Both the position numbers and the translations under genes were made by a program. Below are positions 51,143 to 60,219 of a stretch of DNA of 64,000 nucleotides, one piece after another; within the stretch, counting starts at the first letter, position 1, and the number at the start of each line of letters is the position of its first letter. The DNA comes from Trebonia sp963774945 (lineage in GTDB: Bacteria > Actinomycetota > Actinomycetes > Streptosporangiales > Streptosporangiaceae), in assembly GCA_963774945.1 (NCBI GenBank), contig CAVZHA010000015.1, positions 1,116,001 through 1,180,000 of the forward strand, written 5' to 3'. The notes below the pieces were generated by a model. That model was given only the letters and a program-made list of their open reading frames with translations. It ran no database searches and was not told the origin of the DNA.

Positions 51143-53305
51143 CCGGCCGAGCGAGCGCCGAACGGAAGGATGATGGATCGTTGTGTACATCCGGATGTAC
51201 ACAACGATCCACGATCGCCCAGGCCGACCACGGGGCCGGGCGGGCTGGTGAGGTCGGGGTTGATGCGGCGGCTGTGAATCGGGTGATTAGGGCGCTGCCG
51301 CCGGTGCGGGCGCGGTGGCGGCGGGACGCCGATGTCGTGGTCGTGGGGTCGGGGGCGGCCGGGATCTCGGCCGCGCTGACGGCGGCCGCGGCCGGGCTGC
51401 GGGTGCTGATCGTGACCAAGGACCTGATCGGCGGGGCGACGCCGCTGGCACAGGGCGGCCTGGCGGCGGCGATCGGGCCCGGGGACAGCGCGGCATCGCA
51501 CGTCAGCGACACGCTGACGGCGGGCGCGGGGCTGTGCGAGCCGGACGTGGTGGCGGCGCTGGCGGACGGCGGCGCCCGGGGCGATCGACTGGCTGGCCGG
51601 GCTCGGGGCGCGGCTCGACACCCGTGAACTGCGGCTTGAGGGCGGGCACAGCCACCACCGGATCGTGCATTCGGGCGACGACGCGTCCGGGGCCGAGGTT
51701 CACCGGGCGCTGCTGGCCGCGCTGCTCGCCAGCGGAATCGAGATCCTCGACCGCACGGTCGCGCTCGATCTCGTCGTGGAGAACCCGGCCGCGCGGGGGC
51801 GCGGCCGATGGGGCGGGGCGGGAACCGGCACGGGACACCGCGAGGCCGACGGACGGGACGGCGGCTGCCAACGCCGATCCGGTTGGCGTCGCCTGCTCGG
51901 ACGCCGGTCCCTGCCCGCCGGGTTGCCGGACTGACGGCAGGTGTCATCGGGTCGGACGGGCGGCTGTCGGCCGGGGTCATCGACGCGCCGACGGTGGTGA
52001 TCGCGGCCGGCGGGCTGGGGCAGGCGTTCGCGACGACGTCGAATCCGGCCGGGGCGACCGGTGACGGGATCGCGATCGCGGCGCGGGCCGGGGCGGCGCT
52101 GCGGGACCTGGAGTTCGTGCAGTTCCACCCGACCGTGCTGTGGCTGCCGGACGCGAGCGGGCAGTGCCCGCTGATCACGGAGGCGCTGCGCGGGGCCGGG
52201 GCGGTGCTCCGCGACCTCGACGGCACGCCGCTGATGGCGGGTCACGACCCGCGCGGCGACCTGGCCCCGCGCGATGTGGTGGCCGCCCGGATGGCGGAGG
52301 TCATCGCGGCCGGGGACAGCCGGGCACGTCTGGCTTGACGCGACCGGGCTCGACCCGGACGTGCTGGAGAAGGGCTTCCCGACGGTGACGGCCGCGTGCC
52401 GCAAGCACTCGCATCGACCCGGTGACCGAGTACATCCCGGTCGCGCCGGGCGCGCACTACTCGTGCGGCGGCATCCTGGCCGACCTGGACGGGCGGACGA
52501 CCATCGCCCGGGCTCTACGCGGTGGGCGAGGCCGCGTCGACCGGGGTGCAGGGCGCCAACCGGCTCGCCTCCAACTCGGTCACCGAGGCGGTCATCGCCG
52601 GGCGGACGCGCCGGCCGGGCGCTCGCCGCGGACCGGCGGCATCCCGCCAGCGACAGGGCCAAGTCGACGACCCGCGGCATCGTCGGCGTACCCGTCGACG
52701 CCGAGCGGAGACGTCGACGGCGCAGCCGACGGAGCTGACAGGGCACGCCGGCGACGCGCGGCGGGCGGCCACGGCACGCTGGCCGCGATGGCAGCGCAGG
52801 TCGGCGACAGGACCCGGGTCGGCGACGGGACGCGCGGGGCGAGCGACGGGGATCTCCGGGTGGCGGCGGGCAGCGGGGGGGTGCCTCGCGGCTCGATGGC
52901 GTCGGCGGCGGGACTGCGGCGGGGGCCCAGGGTGAATGGGGGGCCGACGGCGGGGGGCGGCGGGGGGTTGCGCTGGGGATGTCGCGGTGGGCGGGGGTTT
53001 TGCGGGATCGGGAGGGGCTTGAGGAGCTGGTTCGGCTGGTTGCGGCGGGGTGGGAGACGGGGGCGCTGGGAGAGTCGCCCGGGACCGTTCGGGATGAGGG
53101 GTGGGGGGTTGACCTGGATCTTGAGGCGGTTGAGGCGGCGAATCTGCGGGTGGTGTCCGGGCTGATCGCGGTGGGGGCGCTGCGGCGGGAGGAGAGCCGG
53201 GGGTGCCATCGGCGGCGGGATGCGGCCGGGACGGCGGAGCGGCCGTGGCACACGGTGCTGCGGTGGGACGGACAGGAGCTTGTGGTGACCGAGGAGGAGC
53301 TGTGA
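51139..53305 (+). CDS. nadB: L-aspartate oxidase, enlarged and multiply frameshifted
   Basis: FAD enzyme that oxidises L-aspartate to iminoaspartate for NadA. DVVVVGSGAAGISAALTAAA is the FAD site, TPLAQGGLAAAIG, then GGHSHHRIVHSGDDASG, DLEFVQFHPTVLWLP, GAHYSCGGILADLDG, STGVQGANRLASNS and the C-terminal VVSGLIAVGALRREESRG, all family hallmarks in order but spread over three frames. At least six shifts occur; several are a gained G or C (near 51581, 52332, 52515). Three stretches have no counterpart in normal enzymes: about 51790-51925, 52740-52975 and 53088-53130, the last being a dispersed repeat copy. This makes about 720 codons against a usual ~550. The start is ATG 51139 (overlapping the nadA stop) or GTG 51274. 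Confidence 0.85.
51175..51210. promoter_or_regulatory. Perfect 36-bp palindrome at the nadA-nadB junction
   Basis: GGATCGTTGTGTACATCC (51175-51192) followed with no spacer by its exact complement (51193-51210). It lies 33 bp after the nadA stop. If nadB starts at ATG 51139 it is inside nadB; if at GTG 51274 it is intergenic. Confidence 0.8.
53092..53130 (+). repeat. Dispersed GGWCCGTTCG element, copy H, inside nadB
   Basis: GGACCGTTCG (53092-53101), then GGATGAGGGGTGGGGGGTTG. It keeps the nadB frame open and would add residues GTVRDEG to the C-terminal helical domain. Confidence 0.6.
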
Positions 53306-54339
53306 TGGAAGAGGTTCGGTTTTACGAGGACGTCGCGGGGCCGCGGCACGGCGCGACCGGTCTGCGGGGCGAGACGCTGGTGACGCTGCAGGCGGCCGGG
53401 CTCAACGCCGACGACGTCGCGCGGGCGGTGCGGGCGGCGCTCGACGAGGACTTCGCGTACGGGCCCGATGTGACGTCGGCGGCGACGGTGGCCGGGCGGA
53501 CGGTGACCGCGGACGTGGTCGCGCGCGAGGCCGGAGTGCTGGCCGGGATGCCGGTCGCGCTGGCGGTGCTCGACCTGATCGGGTGCTACCTGGACGGGCC
53601 CGCGGCGAGCTGGCGGCTGAGCCCGGCCGTCGCTGGTGCCGGACGGCACCCGGCTGCGGGCGGGGGACGCGGTGCTGCGGGTGAGCGGGCCCGCCCCGGC
53701 GGTGCTGGGGGCGGAGCGGACGATGCTCAACTTCCTCACCCACCTGTCGGGGATCGCGACCGCGACGCGGGCCTGGGCGGACGCGATCGAGGGGACCGGA
53801 GCGGTGGTCCGCGACACCAGGAAGACGACGCCCGGGCTGCGGGTGCTCGAGAAGTACGCGGTGCGGTGCGGGGGCGGGCGCAATCATCGGATGGGGCTCG
53901 GCGACGCCGCCTTGATCAAGGACAACCACGTGGCGGCGGCGGGCGGGGTGGCGGCCGCGGTGACGGCGGTCCAGTCGGCGACGGCGCGTTCGCCGGAGCC
54001 AGGCCGGCGTCGGGTCGGCCGGGTTCGGGTGCGGGTTCGGCGTCGGCCGGGGCGGGGCTGGTGGTTGAGGTCGAGTGCGACTCGGTGGCGCAGGTTCGGG
54101 AGGCGCTTGAGGCGGGGGCGCATTTCCTGCTGCTCGACAACATGCCGGTCGGCTCGCTGCGGGAGGCGGTGGCGGTGGCCCGCGAGTACTACGGGGTGCG
54201 GCTCGAGGCCAGCGGCGGGCTGCGGCTGGCGAACGCGCGCGAGGTCGCCGAGACCGGCGTCGACTACCTGTCGGTGGGGGCGCTGACGCATTCGTCGCCG
54301 GCGCTTGACCTCGCTCTCGACTACGCGGAAGAAAGCTAG
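53305..54339 (+). CDS. nadC: Nicotinate-nucleotide diphosphorylase (carboxylating), frameshifted
   Basis: Quinolinate phosphoribosyltransferase: quinolinate plus PRPP to nicotinate mononucleotide. ATG 53305 overlaps the nadB stop by one base. DFAYGPDVTSAAT, AERTMLNFLTHLSGIAT, VRDTRKTTPGLRVLEKYAVRCGGGRNHRMGLGDAALIKDNH (described in part), FLLLDNMP and EASGGLRLANAREVAETGVDYLSVGALTHS are canonical. Frame changes lie near 53628 (probably lost GC before TGGTGCCGG) and near 54000. A Gly/Ala/Ser-type low-complexity insert (about 53985-54055, GGGTTCGGG-like DNA) sits just before VVEVECDS. Confidence 0.9.
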   Translation: MEEVRFYEDVAGPRHGATGLRGETLVTLQAAGLNADDVARAVRAALDEDFAYGPDVTSAATVAGRTVTADVVAREAGVLAGMPVALAVLDLIGCYLDGPAASWRLSPAVAGAGRHPAAGGGRGAAGERARPGGAGGGADDAQLPHPPVGDRDRDAGLGGRDRGDRSGGPRHQEDDARAAGAREVRGAVRGRAQSSDGARRRRLDQGQPRGGGGRGGGRGDGGPVGDGAFAGARPASGRPGSGAGSASAGAGLVVEVECDSVAQVREALEAGAHFLLLDNMPVGSLREAVAVAREYYGVRLEASGGLRLANAREVAETGVDYLSVGALTHSSPALDLALDYAEES

Positions 54340-54352
54340 ACGGGGGACGCGG

Positions 54353-55132
54353 TCAGGCGTCGCGGATGAAGCCGGAGTCGCGCAGGTCGGCCGAGATGTC
54401 GGCCGCCACCGAGACCAGCAGCGCGCCGAGCTTCGGCTCCAGGGCCGGGTCGAACCGGCCCGCCGGGATCGTGATGCAGACGTCACCGAACACGTCGCCG
54501 GCCGCGTCGAACAGCGGCGCGCCGAGCCCGATGGCGCCCCGGGACCGCTGTCCCTGCGAGTAGGCGTAGCCCCGCTCGCGGACCCGGGCGACCTCCTGCT
54601 CGAGCTCCTCGCCGGTGACCAGGGTCTGCTCGGTGAACGGCTCGAGGCCCTTGCGGTAGATCGCCTGCCGCTCGGCCTCGGGCAGGAAGGCCAGGATGGC
54701 CAGGCCGGTCGCGCCGGAGTGGACCGCGCGCCACTGGTTGAGCCCCACCACCCAGCGCAGCGGGTGCGGCGCGTCGATCATGTCGATGACGATCATCTGG
54801 GCGCGCCGGGCGCCGTACGCGGCCAGCAGGACGGTCTCGCCGCACGCGGCCGCCAGCCGTTCCAGGTGCGGCCGGGCGATCTTCACCGGCGACAGGCGGT
54901 GCGAGAAGACCTGGCAGATCCGGAACAGCTCGAGGCCGGGGGTGTAGCGGCCCTCGTCGTTCTTGATGACCAGGTCGCGCGACTCGAAGATCTGGAAGAT
55001 CCGGTGGATGGTGCTCGGCGAGGTGTTCATCTCCCTCGCCACCTGGCGGACGCCCCAGGTGTCGGCCGTGTGGTCAGCCAGCCAGATCAGCACGTCGACG
55101 GCGCGGGCCGCGGGCTCTCTTTCGCCAGGCAT
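54353..55132 (-). CDS. IclR family transcriptional regulator
   Basis: 259 residues from ATG 55132, preceded by AAGGAGGAG. Winged helix at ~10-70 (ARAVDVLIWLADHTADTWGVRQVAREMNTSPSTIHRIFQIFESRDLV, in outline) and an IclR effector domain (ARPHLERLAAACGETVLLAAY; AVHSGATGLAILAFLP; RERGYAYSQGQRSRGAIGLGAPLFD). Divergent from the large transport/catabolic operon, so the probable regulator of it; ligand likely the imported acid or its product. Confidence 0.88.
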   Translation of the reverse strand: MPGEREPAARAVDVLIWLADHTADTWGVRQVAREMNTSPSTIHRIFQIFESRDLVIKNDEGRYTPGLELFRICQVFSHRLSPVKIARPHLERLAAACGETVLLAAYGARRAQMIVIDMIDAPHPLRWVVGLNQWRAVHSGATGLAILAFLPEAERQAIYRKGLEPFTEQTLVTGEELEQEVARVRERGYAYSQGQRSRGAIGLGAPLFDAAGDVFGDVCITIPAGRFDPALEPKLGALLVSVAADISADLRDSGFIRDA

Positions 55133-55231
55133 CGTCTCCTCCTTCCGTAACTGTCCCACGGAACTGTCCCACGTCCGCGGTCTGTCGGCCGGGTCTTGAC
55201 AAGGCGGGCGAAGCGGTTAACCATCATGTCA

Positions 55232-55258
55232 TTCAACGATACAGCCGTTTCGTTGGAA
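55232..55258. promoter_or_regulatory. IclR operator
   Basis: Inverted arms TTCAACGA (55232-55239) and TCGTTGGAA (55250-55258) in the 296-bp divergent region, followed by A/T-rich DNA (AAACAATATATGACG) that probably contains the promoter of the ABC operon. Confidence 0.6.
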
Positions 55259-55428
55259 GAAACAATATATGACGTGACTATTACCCCAGGGACGACAACG
55301 CCGGGCTTTTTCGCGGCAGCCGTCAACCGATGCCGCTCGCGGCCCGCAGCTCGCGATCAGCATCAGACCCCCTGCCCCGTCGCCTCGCGGCGGGGCGTCG
55401 CCACTGGCGAGACGAAGGTGTAGAGACA

Positions 55429-57075
55429 GTGGGCACGATTCACCACCCGGCCGGACGGGCCAGCGTCGCGATAGCGGCGGTCCTGCTTTGCGCGGCGGCA
55501 GTCGCGGCATGTTCCTCCGGTACCTCGGGTTCCTCAGGTTCTTCAGGCGGCAGCAACTCGACCTCATCCACCGCGGCCACCACCGGCCCGCAGAACACGG
55601 CCGTGCCGCAGCCGGGCGGCAGCTTCACCATGCTCGAGGAGACCGGCCTGACCGGCGCGTGGCCGACCGGGCTGGACCCGGCCACCGACGCATCGGGCTC
55701 GGCCAACCAGAGCTACCTCGACGCCATCTACGGCAACCTGTTCGAGCTGGGCGCGAACGGGCAGACGATCGACGACCTGGCGACCGGGTACACGATCTCG
55801 GCCGACGACAAGACGGTGACGATCGAGCTCAGGCACGGCGTGACGTTCAGCGACGGGATGCCGTTCAACGCCGCCGCGGTGGCGTTCAACTTCAAGCGCG
55901 ACCTCGCGGCCCCGGTCGGCGACACGCCCAAGTGGCCGGTCTCCTCGATCACCACCTCGGGTTCGTACGACGTGGTGATCCACCTGACCCAGCCGTACGC
56001 GCCGCTGATCAACACCTTCCACGACGCCAACGTCAACTGGATCGTGTCGCCGACCGCGCTGAGCAAGCTGGGCGAGAACGCGTTCAAGCTGGCGCCGGTC
56101 GGGGCGGGCCCGTTCACCGTGGTCAGCGACACGGTCAGCTCCGAGCTGGCGCTGAAGAAGAACCCGCGCTACTGGTCACCGGGCGAGCCCTACCTGAACA
56201 CGCTGACGTTCAAGTCGGTCGCCAGCGACGAGACGGCGCTCGAGACCATGCAGGCGGGCGGGGTGCAGGGCTACGAGGGGATGCAGACGCCGCAGCTGGT
56301 GTCGGCCTTCTCCCAGCAGTTCAACGTGCTCGACGTGCCGTCCACGTCCCCCTACGTCATCCAGCTCAACACCGGCGTCGCGCCGTTCAACAACCTGCAC
56401 GCGCGCGAGGCGGTGTACTACGCGACCGACGTGCCGGTGATCGACCAGAAGCTGTTCGGCAACCTGCACCCGGTCACCGAGGGGTTCACCGCCCCGAACG
56501 GGCTGTTCTACCAGCAGGACGTGCCCGGCTACCGGACCTACAACCTGGCCGAGGCCAAGGCCGCGGTGAAGGCGGCCGGTGGCGTCACCGTCGACCTGAT
56601 GGCCACCCAGAGCTCGGTCACCCAGACCGTGCTCGAGGCGCTGCAGACGATGTGGCAGGCGGCCGGCATGAAGGTGACGATCCACGTCGACCAGCTGCCC
56701 TCGGTCATCCAGCAGTTCCAGAGCAAGACCTGGCAGGCGTCGCTGCAGACGGCGGGGGCGTTCGACCCGGCCGCCGGTCTCGGGGTGAACTTCCGGTTCG
56801 GTTCCGCGTCGATCTTCAGCGGGGTGCACGACCCGGCCCTTGACAAGATCTTCGCCAGCGCCACGTCCACGCTCAGCACCGCCTCCCGGCAGACGCTGTA
56901 CAACCAGGCGGCCGAGTACATCAGCCAGAATGCCCTTGCGCCGTTCCTGTTCCCGGTCAACGGGTGGAACATCGCGGCCAAGGACGTGGCCGGGCCCGGG
57001 CTGACCACCTTGATCCCCGCCTCGGCGGTGCGGCCGGAGATCCTGTGGGCGCAGGTCGGGTTCACGAGCAAGTGA
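55429..57075 (+). CDS. Peptide/nickel-type ABC transporter substrate-binding lipoprotein (family 5)
   Basis: 548 residues from GTG 55429. The signal peptide ends in a lipobox (AAAVAACSSG), followed by a Ser/Gly linker. The SBP_bac_5 fold is shown by GSFTMLEETGLTGAWPTGLDPATD, YGNLFELGANGQTIDDLATGYTISADDKTVTIELRHGVTFSDGMPFNAAAVAFNFKRDL (in outline) and APVGAGPFTV. These proteins bind peptides, opines, glycosides or metal chelates; here the catabolic genes downstream suggest an organic acid or amide. Intact. Confidence 0.9.
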   Translation: MGTIHHPAGRASVAIAAVLLCAAAVAACSSGTSGSSGSSGGSNSTSSTAATTGPQNTAVPQPGGSFTMLEETGLTGAWPTGLDPATDASGSANQSYLDAIYGNLFELGANGQTIDDLATGYTISADDKTVTIELRHGVTFSDGMPFNAAAVAFNFKRDLAAPVGDTPKWPVSSITTSGSYDVVIHLTQPYAPLINTFHDANVNWIVSPTALSKLGENAFKLAPVGAGPFTVVSDTVSSELALKKNPRYWSPGEPYLNTLTFKSVASDETALETMQAGGVQGYEGMQTPQLVSAFSQQFNVLDVPSTSPYVIQLNTGVAPFNNLHAREAVYYATDVPVIDQKLFGNLHPVTEGFTAPNGLFYQQDVPGYRTYNLAEAKAAVKAAGGVTVDLMATQSSVTQTVLEALQTMWQAAGMKVTIHVDQLPSVIQQFQSKTWQASLQTAGAFDPAAGLGVNFRFGSASIFSGVHDPALDKIFASATSTLSTASRQTLYNQAAEYISQNALAPFLFPVNGWNIAAKDVAGPGLTTLIPASAVRPEILWAQVGFTSK

Positions 57076-58154
57076 CCGTGCAGGAGTCTTCGAACCGTTC
57101 CGTGTCTGCTGCTGGTTCGGATCCCGGGGCCGCGGCGGCGGCCCCGGGGTCCGGGGACGCTGCGGCTTCGCTGGTGTCGCGGATCTTGCGGTCCAGCCTG
57201 CTGCGGCTGGTCGGGCGGCGGCTGCTGACCGCGATCCCGGTCGTCTGGGGGGTCACCTTCCTCAGCTTCGCGGTGCTGAACCTGCTGCCAGGCGACGCCG
57301 CCCAGGCGCTGCTTGGGGCGGACGCGACCCCGCAGGAGGTGGCCAGGCTGCGGGTGGAGCTGCACCTCAACGAGCCGTTCCTGACCCGCTACGGGCACTG
57401 GCTCGGCAGCGCCGTCACCGGGCACCTGGGCAGCTCGCTCGGCAGCGGGCAGCTGGTCACGACGATCCTGGCGCAGCGGCTGCCGGTCACCTTCGAGTTG
57501 ATCGGTTATGCCTTCGTCATCTCGCTGGTGATCGCGATCCCGGTCGCGACGGTGGCCGCCCGCCGGCCCGGGGGCGTGTTCGACGGCATCACCACGTTCA
57601 TCACCATGATCGGGCTTTCGATCGCTCCCTACATCCTGGCGCTGCTGCTCATCCTGCTGTTCTCGGTCGACCTGGCGCTGTTCCCGGCCCTCGGCTGGAC
57701 GCCGCTGAGCGGCGGCCTGGGCGCGAACCTGCGCTCGCTGACGCTGCCGGCGCTGTCGCTCGGGTTCCCGATCGGCTGCTTCTACACCCGGCTGCTGCGG
57801 GCCGACGTGATCGAGCAGCTCGGCGAGGACTACACCGTCACCGCCGTCGCCAAGGGGCTGCCGTCGTGGCGGGTGCTGATACGGCACGCGGTCCCGAACT
57901 CGATGTTCGGGCTGATCACGGTGGTGGCGCTGAACGTCGGGACGCTGCTCGGCGGCACCGTCATCGTGGAGCAGATCTTCGGCCTGCCGGGTGTCGGCCA
58001 GGAGCTATTCCAGGCGATCCAGACGCGCGACTTCCCGGTCCTCGAGGGCATCGTCGCCGTGTTCGCGGTGGTGGTCGTCGTCATCGGCCTGCTGGCCGAC
58101 CTCCTCTACGCCGTCCTCGACCCAAGGATCAGGTATGACAATCCCGGTCAATGA
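57072..58154 (+). CDS. ABC transporter permease (DppB-type)
   Basis: 360 residues. GTG 57072 overlaps the previous stop (GTGA). A longer than usual N-terminal Ala/Gly-rich segment (~1-40) precedes the DppB-type six-helix core: RLLTAIPVVWGVTFLSFAVLNLLPGD, NLPF-like ELHLNEPFLTRYGHWLGSAVTGHLG, and the EAA loop VAKGLPSWRVLIRHAVPNSMFGLI. Forms one half of the membrane channel. Confidence 0.92.
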   Translation: MTVQESSNRSVSAAGSDPGAAAAAPGSGDAAASLVSRILRSSLLRLVGRRLLTAIPVVWGVTFLSFAVLNLLPGDAAQALLGADATPQEVARLRVELHLNEPFLTRYGHWLGSAVTGHLGSSLGSGQLVTTILAQRLPVTFELIGYAFVISLVIAIPVATVAARRPGGVFDGITTFITMIGLSIAPYILALLLILLFSVDLALFPALGWTPLSGGLGANLRSLTLPALSLGFPIGCFYTRLLRADVIEQLGEDYTVTAVAKGLPSWRVLIRHAVPNSMFGLITVVALNVGTLLGGTVIVEQIFGLPGVGQELFQAIQTRDFPVLEGIVAVFAVVVVVIGLLADLLYAVLDPRIRYDNPGQ

Positions 58155-59070
58155 CGCTCTGTCGGTTCCCGGCGGGCTCGGCTCGGCCGGCTCGGCCCGC
58201 CCCGCCGGCTCGGCCGGCCCGGCTGGCTCGGCCGCGTCCGGTGCCGCGCGAAGTCGCGGGCGGCTGCGGCAGTCGCTCTCGCTCTACCTCCCGGCCGGGC
58301 TGCTGCTCCTGCTGATCGCCGCCTGCTTCCTGTGGCCGCTGGTCGGCAGCGTGCCGCCGCCGGTCGGCGGCAGCGTGCTCAACTCGAGCCTGCCGATCGG
58401 GTCGCCCGGGCACCTGCTCGGCACCGACGCCGACGGCAACGACATCTTCTCCCGGCTGCTGTACGGGGGGCGGGTCTCGCTCGAGGTCGGGGCGGCCACG
58501 CAGCTCATCGGCATCGCGGGTGGCGGCCTGATCGGGATGATCGCCGGCTTCTCCCGCGGCCTGCTCGCGGCGGTGCTGATGCGGGTGCTCGACGTGCTGA
58601 TCGCGTTCCCGTCGCTGGTGCTCGCGCTGGCGATCGCGGAGGGCCTCGGGCCGGGCGAGCTGCACGTGATCTGGGCGCTGTCGTTCTACAGCGTCCCCGC
58701 CTTCGCCCGGCTCGCGCGGGCGGGCACGCTCAAATTCAGGGACCAGAACTTCATGCTCGCGGCCGCGCTCAGCGGAACCCGCCGGTGGCGGATCGTGCTG
58801 CTGCACCTGGCCCCGAACCTGCTGCCCCAGCTGCTCACGTTCGCGCTGCTCGGCGCGGGGGTGGCGATCATCCAGGAGGGGGCGCTGAGCTTCCTGTCGC
58901 TGGGGGTGCCGCCGCCGGGGGCGAGCTGGGGGAACATGATCGCCTCGGGCGAGCAGACGATGTCGGTCCAGCCCGCGCTGGTCATCATCCCGTGCCTGGC
59001 GCTGCTGATCACGGTGGCGACGCTGAACCTGCTCGGCGACGCGCTGCGCGCCCGCTGGAGCGCGCGATGA
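58135..59070 (+). CDS. ABC transporter permease (DppC-type)
   Basis: 311 residues from ATG 58135, overlapping the previous gene by 20 bp. The N-terminal ~45 residues are a Gly-Ser-Ala-Pro repeat (GSAGSARPAGSAGPAGSAAS) from GGCTCGGCC units. Then the DppC core: HLLGTDADGNDIFSRLLYGGRVSLEVG, VLDVLIAFPSLVLALAIAEGLG and the EAA-type ALSGTRRWRIVLLHLAPNLLPQLL. Second half of the channel. Confidence 0.92.
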   Translation: MTIPVNDALSVPGGLGSAGSARPAGSAGPAGSAASGAARSRGRLRQSLSLYLPAGLLLLLIAACFLWPLVGSVPPPVGGSVLNSSLPIGSPGHLLGTDADGNDIFSRLLYGGRVSLEVGAATQLIGIAGGGLIGMIAGFSRGLLAAVLMRVLDVLIAFPSLVLALAIAEGLGPGELHVIWALSFYSVPAFARLARAGTLKFRDQNFMLAAALSGTRRWRIVLLHLAPNLLPQLLTFALLGAGVAIIQEGALSFLSLGVPPPGASWGNMIASGEQTMSVQPALVIIPCLALLITVATLNLLGDALRARWSAR

Positions 59071-60182
59071 CGGGGGCGACGGCGGCGTCCGCGGCCGGGA
59101 CGGCCGCGGGTTCGGGGCCCGGGCCGGCTGCCGCGCCGCCGGCGGCGGCGCTCGAGGTGCGGGAGCTGTCGGTGCGGTACCGGCCGCGCGGGGGGGTGGT
59201 GCACGCGGTCGACTCGCTCAGCTACACGGTCCCGGCCGGGCGGACGGTGGCGATCATCGGCGAGTCGGGGTCAGGCAAGACCGCGAGCTCGCGCGCGATC
59301 ATGGGGCTGCTGCCGCGCAGCGCCCAGGTGTCCGGGTCGGCCGTGCTCAACGGCACCGAGCTGATCGGGCTCGCTCCACGCGAGCTGCGTCGGCATCGGG
59401 GGCACGACGTGGCGATGATCTTCCAGGACCCGGCCCGGTCGCTGAACCCGACGATGCGGGTCGGGCCGCAGATCGCGGAGGCGATCAGGGCGCACCAGCC
59501 GATCGGCCGGGCGGCCGCCCGCGAGCGCGTCATCGAGCTGCTGCGGCTGGTCCGGCTGGCGGCGCCGGAGCAGCGCTACAGCGAGTACCCGCATCAGTTC
59601 TCGGGCGGGATGCGGCAGCGGATGATGATCGCGATGGCGCTCAGCTGCTCGCCGCGGCTGCTGATCGCGGACGAGGCGACGACCGCGCTCGACGTGACCA
59701 CCCAGGCCCAGATCATGCGGCTGCTGGCCGGCCTGCAGGCCCAGCTGGGGATGGCGATCCTGATGATCAGCCACGACCTCGGGCTGGCGGCGTCCTTCGC
59801 CGACGACGTGGTGGTGATGTACGCGGGCCGGGCGGTGGAGCGCGCGCCCGCCCGTTCGCTGTTCGGGAACGTCCGGATGCCGTACACGAGCGCGCTGCTC
59901 GGCGCGGTGCCGCGGCTTGACCGGGCGGCCCACACCCCGCTGCCGGTGGTCGGCGGGCGGCCGCCGGACTTGTCGGCGCCGCCGGCCGGCTGCCCGTTCG
60001 CGGCGCGCTGCCCGCGGGCGGACGAGCGGTGCGAGCGGGAGCGACCGGAGCTGACCGAGGACGAGCCCGGGCACGCGTACGCGTGCTGGCATCCGCTGCC
60101 GGGCGTCGCCCGGCCGACCGCGCCGGCCGGCACCGCGCGGGTCACCGCCCCGGGCACGAGCGACGCTGCGAGGCCGGCATGA
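59067..60182 (+). CDS. ABC transporter ATP-binding protein (DppD-type)
   Basis: 371 residues; ATGA overlap with the permease gene. Walker A GESGSGKT, Q-loop MIFQDPARSLNP, signature FSGGMRQRMMIAMAL, Walker B LLIADEATTALDV, switch LMISHDLG. The C-terminal oligopeptide-type domain has the Cys cluster GCPFAARCPRADERCERERP, which in relatives can hold an iron-sulfur centre. Confidence 0.92.
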   Translation: MTGATAASAAGTAAGSGPGPAAAPPAAALEVRELSVRYRPRGGVVHAVDSLSYTVPAGRTVAIIGESGSGKTASSRAIMGLLPRSAQVSGSAVLNGTELIGLAPRELRRHRGHDVAMIFQDPARSLNPTMRVGPQIAEAIRAHQPIGRAAARERVIELLRLVRLAAPEQRYSEYPHQFSGGMRQRMMIAMALSCSPRLLIADEATTALDVTTQAQIMRLLAGLQAQLGMAILMISHDLGLAASFADDVVVMYAGRAVERAPARSLFGNVRMPYTSALLGAVPRLDRAAHTPLPVVGGRPPDLSAPPAGCPFAARCPRADERCERERPELTEDEPGHAYACWHPLPGVARPTAPAGTARVTAPGTSDAARPA

Positions 60183-60219
60183 GGGACCAGCGGCCATCGG
60201 CCGGACCACGCGGAGCACG

